DNA from: Aidingimonas halophila
GTDB taxonomy: Bacteria; Pseudomonadota; Gammaproteobacteria; Pseudomonadales; Halomonadaceae
Direction: 5' to 3'
DNA length: 64,000 nt
Assembly: GCF_900106955.1 (NCBI RefSeq)
Contig: NZ_FNNI01000003.1
Span: 1 to 64,000 of the forward strand
In this document: positions 45,213 through 54,835 of the stretch, piece by piece
Numbering within the stretch: the first letter of the stretch is position 1
How the letters are laid out: the number at the start of each line of letters is the position of its first letter
The notes under the pieces: model-generated
Database searches by the model: none
Told to the model about the DNA's origin: nothing
Seen by the model: the letters and a program-made list of their open reading frames with translations, nothing else
Position numbers and translations under genes: made by a program

Positions 45213-48200
45213 TTGACGGCCTCCTGCTCGTAGTCATTGCCCTCGCCATCCAGCCAGTCGATATGCCGCATCTTGCGCACGATGACGAATTCGTCGCGAT
45301 TGGAGCCGACGGTGCCGTAGTAATTGAAGCTGTAGGCCAACTGCGCGTAACCGCCGATCATGTGAGTCGGCTTGGGGCACACCCGGGTCACCGAGTTGTG
45401 AATGCCACCCCGGGTACCGGTGATCTCGGAGCCCGGCATGTTCAGAATCCGCTCCTGAGCGTGGTACATCATCACCATGCCGTTCTTGACCCGCTGACTG
45501 ACCACCGCACGAGCCGCGATGGCGCCGTTGGCGTTGTAGAGCTCGATCCAGTCGTTGTCCTCGACACCGATGGAGCGGGCATCCTCCTCGGAGAGCCACA
45601 CGATCGGGCCGCCCCGGGACAGGGTCTGCATCAGTTGATTGTCGCTGTAGGTGGAGTGAATCCCCCATTTCTGATGCGGCGTGATCCAGTTGAGCGCGAT
45701 TTCCGGATTGCCGTTACCCTTGGGCGCGGCGATGCTGGCCACTGCCTTGGTATCGATCGGGGGTCGATAGACCAGCAGACTCTCACCGAAAGCGCGCATC
45801 CAGGGGTGATCCTGATAGAACTGCTGACGACCGCTTACGGTGCGCCACGGAATCAGCTCGTGGACGTTGGTATAGCCGGCGTTGTAGGAGACATGCTCAT
45901 CCTCGAGACCGGACCATGTCGGACTGGAGATGATCTTGCGCGGCTGGGCGACGATATCGCGGAAGCGGATCTTCTCCTCTTCCTTGGGATGCGCGAGATG
46001 TGCGTGCTCGCGGCCGGTGATCGTCGATAGCGCCCCCCAGGCCTTCACCGCCACCTGGCCGTTGGTTTCCGGCGCCAGGGTGAGAATTGTTTCCGCCGCA
46101 TCGATGGCGCTCTCGATGCACGGGCGTCCCTTGGCCGGCCCCTCGGTCTTGCGGTAGTTGAGCTTGCCGAGCAGTTCGACTTCCTTGTCCGTATTCCAGC
46201 TGATGCCCTTGCCGCCATTGCCGAGTCGCTCCAGGGCCGGTCCCAACGAGGTGAAACGCTCGTAGGTGGCCGGGTAATCGCGCTGGATCTCGATGAGGTT
46301 GGGCATCGTCTTGCCCGGTACTGGTTCGCACTCGCCCTTCTTCCAGTCCTTGACCTCGACCTGGGCCAGTTCGGCGGGGGAGTCGTGCTGGTGTGGCAGG
46401 GTGACCAGATCGGTCTCCACGCCGAGATGCCCCTGACAGACGTTGGAGAAGGCCCTGGCGATCCCCTTGTAGATATCCCAGTCGCTACGTGACTCCCAGG
46501 CCGGGTCGGTGGCCGCGGTCAGCGGATGGATGAAGGGGTGCATATCGGAGGTATTGAGGTCGTCCTTCTCGTACCAGGTCGCCGTCGGCAGCACGACATC
46601 CGAATACAGGCACGTGGTGGACATGCGGAAATCCAGGGTCACCAGGAGGTCGAGTTTGCCCTCGGGAGCCGTCTCATGCCATTCGACCTCTTCGGGCTTC
46701 TGTCGGCCATCTTCGCCGAGATCCTTGCCCTGGATGCCGTGACGCGTCCCCAGCAGGTACTTGAGCATGTACTCATGGCCCTTTCCGGAGCTGCCCAGCA
46801 GGTTGGAACGCCAGATGAACAGATTACGGGGAAAGTTCCGGGGGTTGTCCGGATCCTCGGCGGCAAATCGCAGGTCGCCACACTTGAGTTGATCGACGAC
46901 ATAATCGGCAGTGGACATGCCGGCACTCTTGGCCGCTTCCGCCAGGCGCAGCGGGTTGGTATCGAGCTGCGGCGCGGAAGGCAGCCAGCCCATGCGCTCG
47001 GCGCGCACGTTGAAGTCTATCAGGCTGCCCTGGTAATCGGCCGGGTTGGCCAGCGGCGAGAGGATCTCCTTGATCTCGAGCTTCTCGTAGCGCCACTGCG
47101 AGGAATGGTTGTAGAAGAAGGAAGTGGAGTTCATGTGCCGCGGCGGGCGGGTCCAGTCCAGGCCGAAGGCCAGCGGCAGCCAGCCGGTCTGCGGGCGCAG
47201 CTTCTCCTGTCCCACGTAGTGGGCCCAGCCGCCGCCACTCTGGCCGATACAGCCGCACATGACCAGCATGTTGATCAGGCCGCGGTAGTTCATGTCCATG
47301 TGGTACCAGTGGTTCATGCCGGCACCGACGATAATCATGCTACGTCCGCGGGTCTTGTGAGCATTGTCGGCGAACTCACGCGCGATGCGAGCACATTGTT
47401 CGGCGGGCACACCGGTGATCTTTTCCTGCCAGGCCGGGGTATAGGGTTTGACCTGGTCGTAGGCGGTGGCGCCGTCATCCTCGCCAAGCCCACGATCGAT
47501 GCCGTAGTTGGCGCACATCAGATCGAAGACGGTCACCGCCAGCACCTCGCTGCCATCAGCCTTCTTGAGGCGCTTGACCGGCAGGCTGTGGAACAGCAGC
47601 TCGTCGCTGGCCCCGTCGTTCTCCACATGGGCGAAGTGTTGGTGCTTGAGTCCACCGAAGTAGGGGAAAGCCACCTTCGCTATCGTGTCGTGTTGCTCGA
47701 CGAACGACAGCAGCGGCCTGATCTCGGTGCCATCGGCATCCAGAGGTTCGAGATTCCACTTGCCCTGGTTGCCTTCCTGCTCGCCCCAGCGAAAGCCGAT
47801 GGAGCCGCGCGGCACGACCAGTTGATCGCGGGTTTCGTCCCACGCCAGCGTCTTCCACTCGGGGTTGTTATCCTGGCCCAGATTGTCGGCGAAGTCGCTG
47901 GCCCGTAGCTGGCGGCCGGGTGCATAGCTGCCGTCCTCGCGGTATTCCAGCTCGACCAGACACGGCATGTCGGTGTAGCGGCGCACATAGTCGGTGAAGT
48001 AGGCACTGGGCTTGTCGAGGTGGAACTCCTTGAGGATGACGTGACCCATGGCGATACCCAGGGCGGCGTCGGTGCCCTGCTTGGCGGAGAGCCATTCGTC
48101 GGTGAGCTTGGAGACCTCGGCATAATCAGGCGTGATCGATACCGTCTTGGTGCCCTTGTAGCGCACTTCGGTGAAGAAGTGAGCGTCCGGCGTGCGGGTC

Positions 48201-48976
48201 TGGGGTACGTTGGAGCCCCAGGCGATGATGTAGCCGGAATTGTACCAATCGGCGGATTCCGGCACGTCGGTCTGCTCGCCCCAGGTCATCGGCGAGGCCG
48301 GCGGTAAATCGCAGTACCAGTCGTAGAAGCTCATGCACACGCCGCCGATCAGTGACAGATAGCGACTTCCGGCGGCATAGCTGACCATCGACATGGCAGG
48401 GATCGGCGAGAAACCGATGATGCGGTCCGGGCCATACTGCTTGGCGGTATAGACGTTCGACGCCGCGACCAGTTCGTTGAGTTCGTCCCAGCCGGCCCGC
48501 ACGAAGCCGCCCATGCCGCGGGCGCGCTTGTACTGCCTGGTCTTCTCCGGATCCTCGACGATCGAGGCCCAGGCCTCGACCGGGTCGCCATGCGTCTCGA
48601 GGGCATCGCGCCATAGCGTGAGCAGAGGCTTGCGGATCAGTGGATACTTGAGACGATTGGCGCTGTAGATGTACCAGGAGTAGCTGGCCCCGCGCGGGCA
48701 CCCCCGCGGCTCGTGGTTGGGCAGGTCGGGCCGGGTGCGCGGGTAGTCGGTCTGCTGGGTCTCCCAGGTGACCAGGCCGTTCTTGACGTAGATTTTCCAA
48801 CTGCATGAGCCGGTACAGTTCACCCCATGGGTGGAGCGTACGACCTTGTCGTGCTGCCAGCGTTGGCGATAACCGTCCTCCCAGCCACGCGCTTCTTCAC
48901 GCATTTCACCGTGTTCATTGGCGAAAGGCTCACGGGCTCTGCGGAAGAAATTCAGCCGGTCGATGAAGTGACTCAT
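45209..48976 (-). CDS. narG: respiratory nitrate reductase alpha subunit (molybdopterin)
   Basis: A 1255-residue catalytic subunit that reduces nitrate to nitrite on the cytoplasmic side. The N-terminal iron-sulphur cluster FS0 has the unusual His ligand seen in NarG, here His50, with Cys54, Cys58 and Cys93. The molybdenum ligand Asp corresponds to Asp223 in YDWYCDLPPASP. GGAGAG lies six bases before the ATG. It heads narGHJI and the isomerase gene. No narK transporter is seen in the window. The upstream region contains a NarL-like site. Confidence 0.96.
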   Translation of the reverse strand: MSHFIDRLNFFRRAREPFANEHGEMREEARGWEDGYRQRWQHDKVVRSTHGVNCTGSCSWKIYVKNGLVTWETQQTDYPRTRPDLPNHEPRGCPRGASYSWYIYSANRLKYPLIRKPLLTLWRDALETHGDPVEAWASIVEDPEKTRQYKRARGMGGFVRAGWDELNELVAASNVYTAKQYGPDRIIGFSPIPAMSMVSYAAGSRYLSLIGGVCMSFYDWYCDLPPASPMTWGEQTDVPESADWYNSGYIIAWGSNVPQTRTPDAHFFTEVRYKGTKTVSITPDYAEVSKLTDEWLSAKQGTDAALGIAMGHVILKEFHLDKPSAYFTDYVRRYTDMPCLVELEYREDGSYAPGRQLRASDFADNLGQDNNPEWKTLAWDETRDQLVVPRGSIGFRWGEQEGNQGKWNLEPLDADGTEIRPLLSFVEQHDTIAKVAFPYFGGLKHQHFAHVENDGASDELLFHSLPVKRLKKADGSEVLAVTVFDLMCANYGIDRGLGEDDGATAYDQVKPYTPAWQEKITGVPAEQCARIAREFADNAHKTRGRSMIIVGAGMNHWYHMDMNYRGLINMLVMCGCIGQSGGGWAHYVGQEKLRPQTGWLPLAFGLDWTRPPRHMNSTSFFYNHSSQWRYEKLEIKEILSPLANPADYQGSLIDFNVRAERMGWLPSAPQLDTNPLRLAEAAKSAGMSTADYVVDQLKCGDLRFAAEDPDNPRNFPRNLFIWRSNLLGSSGKGHEYMLKYLLGTRHGIQGKDLGEDGRQKPEEVEWHETAPEGKLDLLVTLDFRMSTTCLYSDVVLPTATWYEKDDLNTSDMHPFIHPLTAATDPAWESRSDWDIYKGIARAFSNVCQGHLGVETDLVTLPHQHDSPAELAQVEVKDWKKGECEPVPGKTMPNLIEIQRDYPATYERFTSLGPALERLGNGGKGISWNTDKEVELLGKLNYRKTEGPAKGRPCIESAIDAAETILTLAPETNGQVAVKAWGALSTITGREHAHLAHPKEEEKIRFRDIVAQPRKIISSPTWSGLEDEHVSYNAGYTNVHELIPWRTVSGRQQFYQDHPWMRAFGESLLVYRPPIDTKAVASIAAPKGNGNPEIALNWITPHQKWGIHSTYSDNQLMQTLSRGGPIVWLSEEDARSIGVEDNDWIELYNANGAIAARAVVSQRVKNGMVMMYHAQERILNMPGSEITGTRGGIHNSVTRVCPKPTHMIGGYAQLAYSFNYYGTVGSNRDEFVIVRKMRHIDWLDGEGNDYEQEAVK

Positions 48977-49091
48977 GGTCGCTCTCCAGACTCCTCATCA
49001 AATAGGTGACCGCTTGGTGCGGCTTCTGCATGAGGATTCTGGGGGATCGACCGGTGAATGGCTGCCCGGTTACCTCCATATACCCGGGGTC

Positions 49092-49107
49092 TACCTACAA
49101 GGAGGTA
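49092..49107. promoter_or_regulatory. NarL/NarP-type 7-2-7 site upstream of narG
   Basis: TACCTAC-AA-GGAGGTA is an inverted pair of heptamers with a two-base spacer. Each half agrees with six of seven positions of the NarL heptamer consensus TACYYMT in the 7-2-7 layout. It lies about 115 bases upstream of the narG ATG, and a further TACCTCC heptamer occurs at 49071-49077. A NarX-NarL pair is encoded 3 kb away, so nitrate control of narGHJI is likely. Confidence 0.55.
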
Positions 49108-49146
49108 GCTGCCAGTATCACGAGGGCCAAGGGCGCCTATACCCCC

Positions 49147-49749
49147 TCACATGAACGCCGTCCGTTGGAAGCTTTCCCGGCGCGCCACATGGTCGCGCCA
49201 CTCGCGAAGCTGGGAGCGAGACCGTGACCAATCGAGGTCCGGAAGGCGAAACGACAGGTAATCGAGTGCCACGGTCACGACGATTTCACCCAGTGCGGTG
49301 GCAACGGGTAAGGCGGTGTCATTCACCTCCCGCTCGAGTTGGTCGAGGGTGCGCTCGATGGCGCGCCGCCGCCTCCGGCCCAAGACTGTGTCATCCGCTT
49401 CCTTGCCCTGATGTTTGCGGGCGATTACCGTCGTGAAGGCAGCATCCATCAAGCCCTGTCCCAATCCCGCCAGATGCAGTGTCTCGCTCAGCCTGGATGG
49501 TGGCAGCAAGGAGTCACCGTTACCGACGCTATCCAGGTATTGAGCAATCAACGACGATTCACTCAAGGTGACTCCCTCATCGGTTACCAGTGCCGGAACC
49601 CGCCCAACAGGATTGACGGCCAGCAGTGGGGCGTCATCAGCCCAAGGATCGCAACAGCGCAGGGTGACGGCATGCGAAAGACCTTTCTCCAGCACGACGA
49701 TTCGCACCACGCGTGCATAGGGTGAGGTGGCATTCAGAAAGAGTTCCAT
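49147..49749 (-). CDS. glutathione S-transferase family protein
   Basis: A 200-residue protein with an N-terminal thioredoxin-like GST domain. It begins MELFLNATSPYARVVRIVVLE (first part only: SPYARVVRI is the active-site region) and continues with NPVGRVPAL and a SSLIAQYLD segment that binds glutathione, then a helical C-terminal domain. The ATG at 49749 follows GGAGA and overlaps the stop of the MFS gene by one base. Substrate unknown; it might act on an electrophile handled by the co-transcribed exporter. Confidence 0.85.
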   Translation of the reverse strand: MELFLNATSPYARVVRIVVLEKGLSHAVTLRCCDPWADDAPLLAVNPVGRVPALVTDEGVTLSESSLIAQYLDSVGNGDSLLPPSRLSETLHLAGLGQGLMDAAFTTVIARKHQGKEADDTVLGRRRRRAIERTLDQLEREVNDTALPVATALGEIVVTVALDYLSFRLPDLDWSRSRSQLREWRDHVARRESFQRTAFM

Positions 49750-50954
49750 CAGTGTCTCCGGGGCAATGGGGAAGGTCGAACCTTGCGTTCTTGCACGCTC
49801 CGGCTCAGCAACACGAGAACCAGGCCACAGGCCAGCGTACAGCCGCCGATAGCGAATAGTGAAAGATACGAGCCCAGCGCATCGTACAGTGCGGACATGC
49901 CATAGCCGGCGATGGCCTGTGCTGCGGCGAACGCCGCCGTGGCCCGGCCCCAAAGACGCTTATGAGCGGCCGGGCCGACCAGCTCCGCCAGTCTTCCCGA
50001 CGTCAGTGCCACGATGCCGGGGATCATGGCACCAACGACGAATGAGGATATCGAGCGGCTTGCAATGGCTATGGAGGCCAGCGGCATGGCGACTGCCACT
50101 GCCTTGGCGAGGAAGGCCAGAGCCAGGCCGTTATGCCAGCCCAAACGCCGTGCCAGGCAAGCGGCTATCAGCGGCCCACATACCGCCCCGATGCCGAACA
50201 TGGCCCATTGCAGAGAAGCGGCATGGGTGCCTAACCCTTGCTCACGCGCCAGGTAATCGACCCAGAATACGGTATGGGGAACGAACCCCACGGCATCCAG
50301 GGCATACGCCACGATCACCAGCAATACGACCAGCGCCGGCCCTGCCCGGGGCCGAGCTTGTCCCGCTTCACCTGCAGGAGCCACCGGCCCCGCCGGCAAC
50401 GCGACTAGCCCCCGGTCACAGACGATACCCGCCACCAGCGAGAGCAACCCCAAGGCCAGCCAGGTCACCGTCAGGCTGACTTCCAGGAGGACCGGCACCA
50501 GCGTGGCTGAAAGCAGGGCGCCCAGGCCGATGCCGGTAAAGACCAGGGCACCGACGCTCGTCCGACGCGCAGCGGGAGTCACCGACAGCGCCAGCGAGGG
50601 GCCGACGACCATGAGGACGGCACCGGCAAGCCCCGAGACCAACCGCCAGAGGAAGAACCATGCGAAGCTGGCCGGGCTTGCACAGAACAAGAAGCTCAGC
50701 GCAATTCCCGCAAAGCTCACGCCAATCACGCTACGCGCGGGGAAACGTTCAGAAAGCGCATGACCCGACAAGGCACCAAGCAAGTAGCCGAGCAGGTTGG
50801 CCGCCCCCAGATAGGCCGCCTGACTGGTGCTGAACCATTCCTGCTGGATCAACGCGGGCAACAATGGGGTGTAGGCAAAACGGGCCACACCGATACCGGC
50901 AAGCGTGGCCATGATTCCAGTAAGTAATGCGGGCAAATCCCTGACGTTCGTCAT
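49749..50954 (-). CDS. YbfB/YjiJ-family MFS transporter
   Basis: A 401-residue major facilitator with twelve hydrophobic helices. The first (GIGVARFAYTPLLPALIQ) has the arginine and FAYTPLLP motif typical of the YbfB/YjiJ group. The gene is divergent from a LysR regulator and translationally linked to the GST gene downstream. The function of the family is not well defined; efflux of small organic compounds is often assumed. Confidence 0.82.
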   Translation of the reverse strand: MTNVRDLPALLTGIMATLAGIGVARFAYTPLLPALIQQEWFSTSQAAYLGAANLLGYLLGALSGHALSERFPARSVIGVSFAGIALSFLFCASPASFAWFFLWRLVSGLAGAVLMVVGPSLALSVTPAARRTSVGALVFTGIGLGALLSATLVPVLLEVSLTVTWLALGLLSLVAGIVCDRGLVALPAGPVAPAGEAGQARPRAGPALVVLLVIVAYALDAVGFVPHTVFWVDYLAREQGLGTHAASLQWAMFGIGAVCGPLIAACLARRLGWHNGLALAFLAKAVAVAMPLASIAIASRSISSFVVGAMIPGIVALTSGRLAELVGPAAHKRLWGRATAAFAAAQAIAGYGMSALYDALGSYLSLFAIGGCTLACGLVLVLLSRSVQERKVRPSPLPRRH

Positions 50955-51074
50955 GCGATGCAGCGCTATACCTCCAGGGCAAGTTCGGACGTTGTCCTGC
51001 CAGTACGACCTGACATAACCACAGGTTACGCAACTCGAACATTTCGTTGGAAACGATTTATAGTGATATTGGTT

Positions 51075-51089
51075 ATCTCTTATCGAGAT
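51075..51089. promoter_or_regulatory. candidate LysR-type binding site (T-N11-A palindrome)
   Basis: ATCTC-TTATC-GAGAT is a 5-5-5 inverted repeat containing the T-N11-A core of LysR boxes. It lies 26 bases upstream of the LysR gene start and in the divergent gap to the MFS-GST operon, the position expected for autoregulation and activation. Assigned from symmetry and location. Confidence 0.45.
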
Positions 51090-51115
51090 GAATCATCTGA
51101 CAACCGGGATGAATC

Positions 51116-51979
51116 ATGCAATTGAAATCGTTACGCCTGTTCATGGCAGTGGCAGATACCGGTAGTTTCATGGCCGCTGCTGACCGCCTGCACACGGTGC
51201 AGTCGAATGTGACCGCCCATATCAAGAAGCTCGAAGAGGAACTGGGTGCGCAACTCATTCATCGCAACGGCCGTACCCGCCCGACGACAGCCGGCCTGGC
51301 TCTGGTGGAGTACGCCGCACGAATACTGACGGCTCACGATGAAGCCCTGGCCCTGTTCAAGGGGAATGAGACAGCATGCGGACGATTGCGCATCGGCGCG
51401 ATGGAAACCACCACCGCACTAAGGCTGCCGCCACTGTTGACCGCCTTCCACGCGCACCATCCCGAGGTCGACATCCAGTTGCAAACCGGGCCGACCGCCG
51501 ACCTGGTGACACGGCTCCTGGAGGGACACGTGGACTGCATCTTCGTCGCTGGCCAGGTGGAACATCCCCGTCTTCATGGGCTGAAGGCATTCAGTGAGCA
51601 ACTGGTACTGGTCGGTCCCGAGCCGCTCGACGATATGCCGACGACTCAACAATTTCTGGCATCAACGTTCCTCGCCTTCCGCCAGGGGTGTAGTTACCGC
51701 CAACGCATCGAGTTGCTGCTTTCCTCTTATGGAGTCTCGGCCGTCCGGATGTTCGAGTTCGGCAGCCTGGACGCCATGCTGGGCTGCGTGTCGGCCGGGA
51801 TGGGATACACCGTGCTGCCGCGAGCCACCGTAGAAGCGCACCAGTATCGCTTCGACATCCACTATCTGGAACTCCCCCCATCCATCGCTGAAATCGATAC
51901 CTACTTCGTGGCCGCCAAACCCGAGACCTGGACACCGGCGCTGTCCCGTTTTGCCGACACCCTGCCGCTGGCGTTGTGA
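51116..51979 (+). CDS. LysR-family transcriptional regulator
   Basis: A 287-residue LysR regulator. The N-terminal helix-turn-helix is clear (GSFMAAADRLHTVQSNVTAHI, quoted in part: AAADRLHTVQSNVTAHIKKLE), and the C-terminal domain has the LysR substrate-binding fold with the RQGCSYRQRIE segment often seen in YjiE/PecT-like groups. It is divergent from the MFS-GST pair and probably controls it. The trio lies between narG and narX and has no evident link to nitrate. Confidence 0.86.
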   Translation: MQLKSLRLFMAVADTGSFMAAADRLHTVQSNVTAHIKKLEEELGAQLIHRNGRTRPTTAGLALVEYAARILTAHDEALALFKGNETACGRLRIGAMETTTALRLPPLLTAFHAHHPEVDIQLQTGPTADLVTRLLEGHVDCIFVAGQVEHPRLHGLKAFSEQLVLVGPEPLDDMPTTQQFLASTFLAFRQGCSYRQRIELLLSSYGVSAVRMFEFGSLDAMLGCVSAGMGYTVLPRATVEAHQYRFDIHYLELPPSIAEIDTYFVAAKPETWTPALSRFADTLPLAL

Positions 51980-52110
51980 TGGCGCCCCCGAGTCACCACG
52001 TACTGAGGTTCGCCATCCCCTATCTTTGAGCGTGCAGCCTCCACCTACTAGGGTATAATCAGCCGGTACAGCCCTCGAGGCCGTTTATCTCTGCGCAGGA
52101 GCGTCCAACG

Positions 52111-54009
52111 ATGAAACCCCTGAAACGCTCCCTGGTGGCTCGCATCATGGCGTCGATTCTCGCTATCAGCGCCCTGGCACTGATCAGCATCGTCGTCACC
52201 ATCATGGTCGCCGATGACAGCCGGGGCGATGCCGCCGCGATCAATATCGCCGGCTCCCTGCGCATGAACACCACTCAGATCGAATCCGCCCTCATGCAGT
52301 ATCGGCAACGCCCGGATGCCGACTCGCGTGAGCAGGTGGAGAATCTGCTGAATCGCTTCGAGGAGCGTCTCGGACACACGGCGCTCGTGGCCGCCCTCCC
52401 TGCCTCGGAGGAGCATCGTCTGCAGCAACAATATCGCCGCATCCAGACCCACTGGCATGAGGCGCTGCGTCCCCGCATCGAGTCGATACTCGATGGCGAC
52501 CGGCAAGCCCACGCCTCGCTGGCAACGCCTCTGGACAATCAGGTCAGTGAAATCGATTCGCTGGTGGCGCGACTGGAAGCGCACACGGAATCCAAGATAG
52601 GCCTGTTACACGGTTTGCAGTATCTGTTCCTGGGCCTGACGATCGCGGTCATGGTGGTGGTACTGTTCGATATCCGCCATCGCCTGATCTTCCCCTTGCG
52701 TCAATTGATGGTATCGGCGAAAGAAGTCACGCGACGCAACTTCCGTCATCGTACCGGTTTCACGGGCGATGACGAACTCGCCCGGCTGGGTCGGACCTTC
52801 GATACCATGGCCAGCGAACTCGCCACCAGTTATGCAGAGCTGGAAGACCGCGTCTCTCACAAGACCCGGGAACTGGAACGCAGCAACCGAGTGATGCAGG
52901 TACTCCACGACGGCAGCCGCTCACTTTATGGCGGTGGCAACGACCTGTGCAGCAGCGCCGCGCCCATGCTGCGCAAGCTCGAATCGCTACTGGACATCGG
53001 CCCGATCAAGCTGTCCGTGAACGATCCGGTCGATCGCCACCAGATTCCGATTCTCGCCACGCATTCTGCCCATCGCCCCGAGTATTGCCGCGATCATGAC
53101 TGCCATGCTTGCCTGATCGACCCCGAACCCATCGAGTTCAAGCAGAGCGGCGACGCCGAGTGTCTGTTGCTGCCGGTCTCTGTCGGCAGCGAGTTACTCG
53201 GCACGCTGGAGGTATGGCATTCCCGCCGGAACCCCCTGAGCACCAGCAGCAAAGGGCTGCTCAATACCCTATGCGACCAGTTAGCGACCGCCATTTATCT
53301 GCAGCGCCGCATCGAACACCAGCAACAGGTGTCATTGATGAACGAGCGCACCATCATTGCCAGAGAACTGCATGATTCATTGGCGCAGTCGCTCTCCTAT
53401 CTCAAGATCCAGGTCGCCCGCCTGGAACGCATGCAAGACAAGGAGACCCCACGCGACGTCCAGGCAGCGGTCTTCGACGAACTGCGCACAGGGCTCAACA
53501 GCGCTTATCGTCAACTACGGGAATTGCTGACGACCTTCCGGCTGAAACTCGATGGCCCCGGCCTGCATTCCGTCATTCATCAGACCGTCGATGAATTCTC
53601 CGAACGTCTGGGCTTTCCGGTGGAACTGCACTACGACGTGCCACCCTATTTGCTCAACCCCAATGAAGAAATCCATGTCCTGCAGATCGTGCGGGAAGCC
53701 CTGGCCAATACCCACAAGCATGCGCAGGCTCATTGGGCGGCCGTCACCATCTGGTTCGAACAGGCACGTCTCAGGATGCATATCGAGGATGACGGCATCG
53801 GGCTGGGCGACGATCTCTCTGCATCCCAGCATTACGGGCTCGTCATCATGCGTGATCGCGCCCACACCCTGGGAGGGGAGCTCGCCCTTTACAATCGCGA
53901 CACGAGAGGTGTCAGAATCGCTCTCGACTTTACGCCGCAAACGGCGCGATTGATCAACGAGACAACGACCCGTGACGATTCCCTCATGGCCGCGACCGAC
54001 AGGAGCTGA
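52111..54009 (+). CDS. narX: nitrate/nitrite sensor histidine kinase
   Basis: A 632-residue membrane sensor kinase. Two transmembrane helices (about residues 12-33 and 168-188) flank a helical periplasmic domain that starts with the nitrate-binding P-box (GDAAAINIAGSLRM, residues 40-53). A HAMP linker follows, then a central module with the cysteine group Cys326, Cys331 and Cys334, a HisKA_3 region with phospho-acceptor His421 (ARELHDSLAQ), and an HATPase domain. These match NarX and separate it from NarQ. narL follows after seven bases. Confidence 0.93.
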   Translation: MKPLKRSLVARIMASILAISALALISIVVTIMVADDSRGDAAAINIAGSLRMNTTQIESALMQYRQRPDADSREQVENLLNRFEERLGHTALVAALPASEEHRLQQQYRRIQTHWHEALRPRIESILDGDRQAHASLATPLDNQVSEIDSLVARLEAHTESKIGLLHGLQYLFLGLTIAVMVVVLFDIRHRLIFPLRQLMVSAKEVTRRNFRHRTGFTGDDELARLGRTFDTMASELATSYAELEDRVSHKTRELERSNRVMQVLHDGSRSLYGGGNDLCSSAAPMLRKLESLLDIGPIKLSVNDPVDRHQIPILATHSAHRPEYCRDHDCHACLIDPEPIEFKQSGDAECLLLPVSVGSELLGTLEVWHSRRNPLSTSSKGLLNTLCDQLATAIYLQRRIEHQQQVSLMNERTIIARELHDSLAQSLSYLKIQVARLERMQDKETPRDVQAAVFDELRTGLNSAYRQLRELLTTFRLKLDGPGLHSVIHQTVDEFSERLGFPVELHYDVPPYLLNPNEEIHVLQIVREALANTHKHAQAHWAAVTIWFEQARLRMHIEDDGIGLGDDLSASQHYGLVIMRDRAHTLGGELALYNRDTRGVRIALDFTPQTARLINETTTRDDSLMAATDRS

Positions 54010-54016
54010 TACAGGC

Positions 54017-54682
54017 ATGGCGCAGACAGTTGACGACACCCCGGCAACACTTCTGATCATCGACGACCATCCGCTGCTGCGCCGAGGCATCAGGCAACTA
54101 TTGGAGCTGGAAGACGATCTGGACCTGATCGGTGAAACCGGCGATCCCGAGGCCGGTATCCGGCTGGCGACCGACATCGAGCCCGATATCATCCTGCTGG
54201 ACCTCAACATGCCCGGCCTCAGCGGTCTCGAAACCCTGCAACGGTTGCGCGCCGACGGCTTTACCGGTCGTATCGTTGTCTTCACCATCTCCGATAGCGA
54301 AGAAGACGTCGTCGCGGTACTACGCAACGGCGCCGACGGGTATCTGTTAAAGGACATGGAGCCGGATGACATGGTGCGCCAGTTGCGCCAGGCAGTATCG
54401 GGGCGCATGGTCGTCAGTGAACGGCTCACCGCCATCCTTGCCGAAGCCCTGCGCAACCAGCGCAGCGCCTCGGCCACTCCGGATATCCGTAACCTGACCC
54501 AGCGCGAACGAGAGATCCTGCGTGAACTGGTCGCCGGGCAGTCCAACAAACGCATCGCCCGCAATCTCGACATCACTGAAGGCACGGTCAAGGTCCATAT
54601 CAAGCACCTGCTCAAGAAACTCAACCTGCGCTCCCGCGTCGAGGCCGCCGTATGGGCGGTTCAGGAAGGCATCGAGCAGTAG
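54017..54682 (+). CDS. narL: nitrate/nitrite response regulator
   Basis: A 221-residue response regulator. The receiver domain has the acidic pair Asp16-Asp17, the phospho-acceptor Asp62 in ILLDLNMPG and a conserved lysine in YLLKDMEP. The C-terminal LuxR-type helix-turn-helix (LTQREREILRELVAGQSNKR, residues about 158-177) is followed by a GTVKVHIKHLLKKL recognition helix. The ATG at 54017 comes seven bases after narX. It should activate narGHJI and repress competing pathways in nitrate. Confidence 0.93.
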   Translation: MAQTVDDTPATLLIIDDHPLLRRGIRQLLELEDDLDLIGETGDPEAGIRLATDIEPDIILLDLNMPGLSGLETLQRLRADGFTGRIVVFTISDSEEDVVAVLRNGADGYLLKDMEPDDMVRQLRQAVSGRMVVSERLTAILAEALRNQRSASATPDIRNLTQREREILRELVAGQSNKRIARNLDITEGTVKVHIKHLLKKLNLRSRVEAAVWAVQEGIEQ

Positions 54683-54835
54683 GGAAGGCTGCCCACTCGT
54701 TGGATCGACAAGGAGGTCTACCAAAGCCTTGCTGATCTTCTCTACCATGATGTAATCGGGTTACCGCCATCACCGCTGGATCCCAAGTATAACTGGCGCC
54801 AAGAGGCTCCCGCCACGCACGAGATAATCGAATGT

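Noticed and set aside
46526-47908. A 460-codon open frame opposite narG
   Set aside because: Antisense shadow of a conserved catalytic subunit; no ribosome site and no recognisable domain.
48997-49001. FNR box upstream of narG
   Set aside because: Only one TTGAT half-site is present on the narG strand; no matching ATCAA lies four bases away.
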